DNA of 5,422 nucleotides, taken from NCBI GenBank assembly GCA_027357125.1, contig DAHVVW010000172.1, positions 1-5,422 on the forward strand, given 5' to 3'. The position numbers and the translations under genes are program-made. Origin of the DNA: Clostridiales bacterium (lineage in GTDB: Bacteria; Bacillota; Desulfitobacteriia; Desulfitobacteriales; Desulfitobacteriaceae). The first letter of the stretch is position 1, and the number at the start of each line of letters is the position of its first letter. Positions 3,656 through 5,422 of this stretch are shown piece by piece. Under the pieces are notes generated by a model that was given only the letters and a program-made list of their open reading frames with translations, did not search any database and was not told the origin of the DNA.

Positions 3656-5422
3656 TTAGTCCAAATACCATTTACGAATCTCACAGCGCACATCATAGTA
3701 AGAGGTATTCTGTCCTAAATCAGACAGCTCCGACATAATTAACTGGTTCACTCCAAACCCCCCATCCGTCGCACCTTCGGGGATAACCACAGTTTCCGGC
3801 TGGATCGTTTCAGACACGGACACGCGCGCCTTAAGCTGGCCGGCCTTAGTCTCTACCAAAGCCCAGTCTCCCGGCCGCAAACCACGTTTGCCTGCGAGCT
3901 CAGGATGAATAGAGAGAGTAAACCCGTCACTGTCTTGGAACTGGGAGTGCAAACCCTTGGCCGGATGCGGTGTCACCAGGTACCAGGGGAATTCGCGGGC
4001 ATTCTGGCTTCTACCTGCGGGCACAAAAGCAGCAACCGCATCTCCTGCCTCGGCTCTGGCCTTGGCGCTGGCCAGTTCTATTTTGCCGCTGGGAGTAAGA
4101 AATTTCCTTTCCGTCCACGCGACCTGGGGTATATAAGGAGCACGCACAGCCCCCTGGCTCAATTCTGCGAGCGTAATCCCAAAAGGCTTTAATGGTTCAA
4201 TGATATATTCAAGCCATTGGCGGGCTGTATACGGGAAATCTTGTTCACGGCCCAGCCGCCGCGCTAGTTCCGTGAAAATTTCGGGTTCAGGCCTAGCTTC
4301 CCCCTGCGGCTCAATAACTTGCTGTGCGTATTGGATCATTGGACCCCAGGACGTGTAGATTAAGTCCTCCTCTTCAAAAACAGTCGTGACCGGAAGCACG
4401 AGATCAGCCTGACGCGCCGTCTCAGACATGACTGTATCCAGGACGACCTTAAAGGGAATCTTGTGCCAAACCTCCCGCCACAGCACAGAATTGGGCTGCT
4501 GCACTAACGGATTAGAACGGGTAACTACCGCCAGTTCGATTGGCGGCTCAGCTGTGTCCAATTCTTCTGCCAAACGAGCGTGAAGTATAATGCGGGAGCG
4601 ATAATTCTCAGGCGGCAAAAGCACCGTATTAAGGCGACCGCGATGATATTGATGGGCATATTGCACTCCTGCGCCAGAAACTCCCACATTACCGGTGACA
4701 GCTGCCAGGGCGTCAATCGCCCTTACTGTGCCGCCCCCTCCTTGGTAACGCTGGAGCCCGAAACCGAGAAGAATCGAGACCGGCTTGACATGAGAGATCG
4801 TATAAGCGAGGGAGCTTAGTGTTTGAATGTCTATTCCGGTAAGTTCAGCAGTTCGCTCAGGCTGGAATTCCTTGGCGCGCAAAGCAAACTCCTCCAGGCC
4901 GTAGACATGCTCCCGCACAAACTCCCAGTCGAGCCAGCCTTCCCCCAGAATTATATGGCTTAAGCCCAAAGCCAGGGCTGCATCAGATCCAGGCCGGACT
5001 GAAATGTACTCATCTGCAAAGTCCGCACTTTTGACCTTGACCGGATTGATCACAAAGAGGCGGGCACCCCGCTTCCTGGCCTCCACCAGGTGTGGCATTA
5101 AGTGAATATTGGTAAGAGCCGGGTCCCTGCCCCAAAGGATGATTGTTTTGGCATGATACAGGTCTTCCCAGTCGCTGGCGTAGACCGCGCCAAAATCGAT
5201 TTCCTGGGCCCGGTATCCCGCCCCCCAACACATGCTCCCGCCCGGCTCCGTCACTCCGCCCAAAGCTTGAAAAAAGCGGCGGTCGAGATTACGCAGAGCG
5301 CCATTGTGCCCATAGTCATAATGATGGAAAACCCCCCAGGGCCCGGTCTTGTCAAGGGTGCTCTGGATTTTCCCAGCTAAGAGCTCATAAGCTTCCTCCC
5401 AGGAAATTCTGTGCCAGCCTTC
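3656..5422 (-). CDS. Molybdopterin-dependent oxidoreductase, DMSO reductase family, catalytic subunit (N-terminus missing)
   Basis: 588 residues are visible and the frame is open to the right edge. The first visible residues, WHRISWEEAYELLAGKI, are the usual segment after the N-terminal Fe4S4 domain, so roughly 80-100 residues, including any CxxC...C cluster and Tat signal, are missing. The family transfers electrons to or from small substrates using a bis-pterin Mo or W cofactor. Visible blocks, counted in the fragment, are GGVTEPGGSMCWGAG (55-69), IILWGRDPALTN (94-105), RGARLFVINPVKVKSADFAD (118-137), and a C-terminal dinucleotide-cofactor-binding barrel from about 478 to the end (SIHPELAGKRGLRPGD). 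Cys65, encoded at 5230-5228, aligns by spacing with the Mo-ligating serine of DmsA, as in the Cys-ligated polysulfide/thiosulfate reductase types. Substrate is unknown. No iron-sulfur or membrane subunit follows it; such partners may lie upstream, outside the window. The TTG at 5263 is internal, not a start. Confidence 0.92.
   Translation of the reverse strand, partial: EGWHRISWEEAYELLAGKIQSTLDKTGPWGVFHHYDYGHNGALRNLDRRFFQALGGVTEPGGSMCWGAGYRAQEIDFGAVYASDWEDLYHAKTIILWGRDPALTNIHLMPHLVEARKRGARLFVINPVKVKSADFADEYISVRPGSDAALALGLSHIILGEGWLDWEFVREHVYGLEEFALRAKEFQPERTAELTGIDIQTLSSLAYTISHVKPVSILLGFGLQRYQGGGGTVRAIDALAAVTGNVGVSGAGVQYAHQYHRGRLNTVLLPPENYRSRIILHARLAEELDTAEPPIELAVVTRSNPLVQQPNSVLWREVWHKIPFKVVLDTVMSETARQADLVLPVTTVFEEEDLIYTSWGPMIQYAQQVIEPQGEARPEPEIFTELARRLGREQDFPYTARQWLEYIIEPLKPFGITLAELSQGAVRAPYIPQVAWTERKFLTPSGKIELASAKARAEAGDAVAAFVPAGRSQNAREFPWYLVTPHPAKGLHSQFQDSDGFTLSIHPELAGKRGLRPGDWALVETKAGQLKARVSVSETIQPETVVIPEGATDGGFGVNQLIMSELSDLGQNTSYYDVRCEIRKWYLD

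Noticed and set aside
5261..5263. TTG at 5263 as the start of the molybdoenzyme
   Set aside because: The frame continues without a stop through 53 more codons to the window edge. Those codons encode the conserved RISWEEA region, so the gene is simply cut by the window.
1..5422. CRISPR array, tRNA/rRNA gene, toxin-antitoxin pair or a new defence system
   Set aside because: No regularly spaced repeats, no tRNA-like cloverleaf or rRNA stretch, and no small gene pair were seen. All coding space is taken by recognisable families apart from the TPR protein.

Overview
The window looks like chromosomal DNA from an anaerobic, low-to-mid GC member of the Firmicutes (Clostridia, perhaps Peptococcaceae-like). 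Three things suggest this. The walJ-htrA gene pair is the classic 3' part of the Firmicutes wal/vic cluster. The ribosome-binding sites are strong and AGGAGG-like, with TTG and GTG starts. There is also a molybdopterin oxidoreductase of the kind common in respiratory anaerobes. The genus is inference, since no rRNA or marker gene is present. Every gene supported here lies on the minus strand, so the layout is given in transcription order, from high to low coordinates.

From 5422 to 3656 runs the large C-terminal part of a DMSO-reductase-family molybdopterin oxidoreductase. It is open at the right edge, and a cysteine sits at the presumed Mo/W ligand position. After 69 bp comes a membrane-anchored TPR protein (3586-2897), and after 96 bp the metallo-beta-lactamase-fold nuclease WalJ (2800-1991). 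After only 18 bp comes an HtrA/DegP-type membrane-anchored serine protease with one PDZ domain (1972-827). No convincing terminator separates these four genes, so at least walJ-htrA, and possibly all four, are co-transcribed.

The left 801 bases are one end of an IS200/IS605-family element lying in the same direction and beginning about 25 bp after the htrA stop. It has a left end with an imperfect palindrome carrying a bulged T, preceded by TTAC. Next come a structured leader, an intact Y1/HUH transposase gene tnpA, and the first 79 codons of tnpB, which runs off the left edge. The right end and any tnpB-associated guide (omega) RNA would lie outside the window.

The most interesting signals are in the IS leader. 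A perfect 8-bp inverted repeat overlaps the tnpA ribosome-binding site, and a TATAAT box is placed so that transcription would begin inside the upstream arm. This is the arrangement that shields some insertion sequences from read-through transcripts, which fits an element sitting co-directionally behind an operon. Start-site evidence also moves walJ (TTG at 2800) and the TPR gene (GTG at 3586). I see no undescribed multi-gene system. The element belongs to a known class and the remaining genes belong to known families, although the substrate of the oxidoreductase and the role of the TPR protein are unknown.
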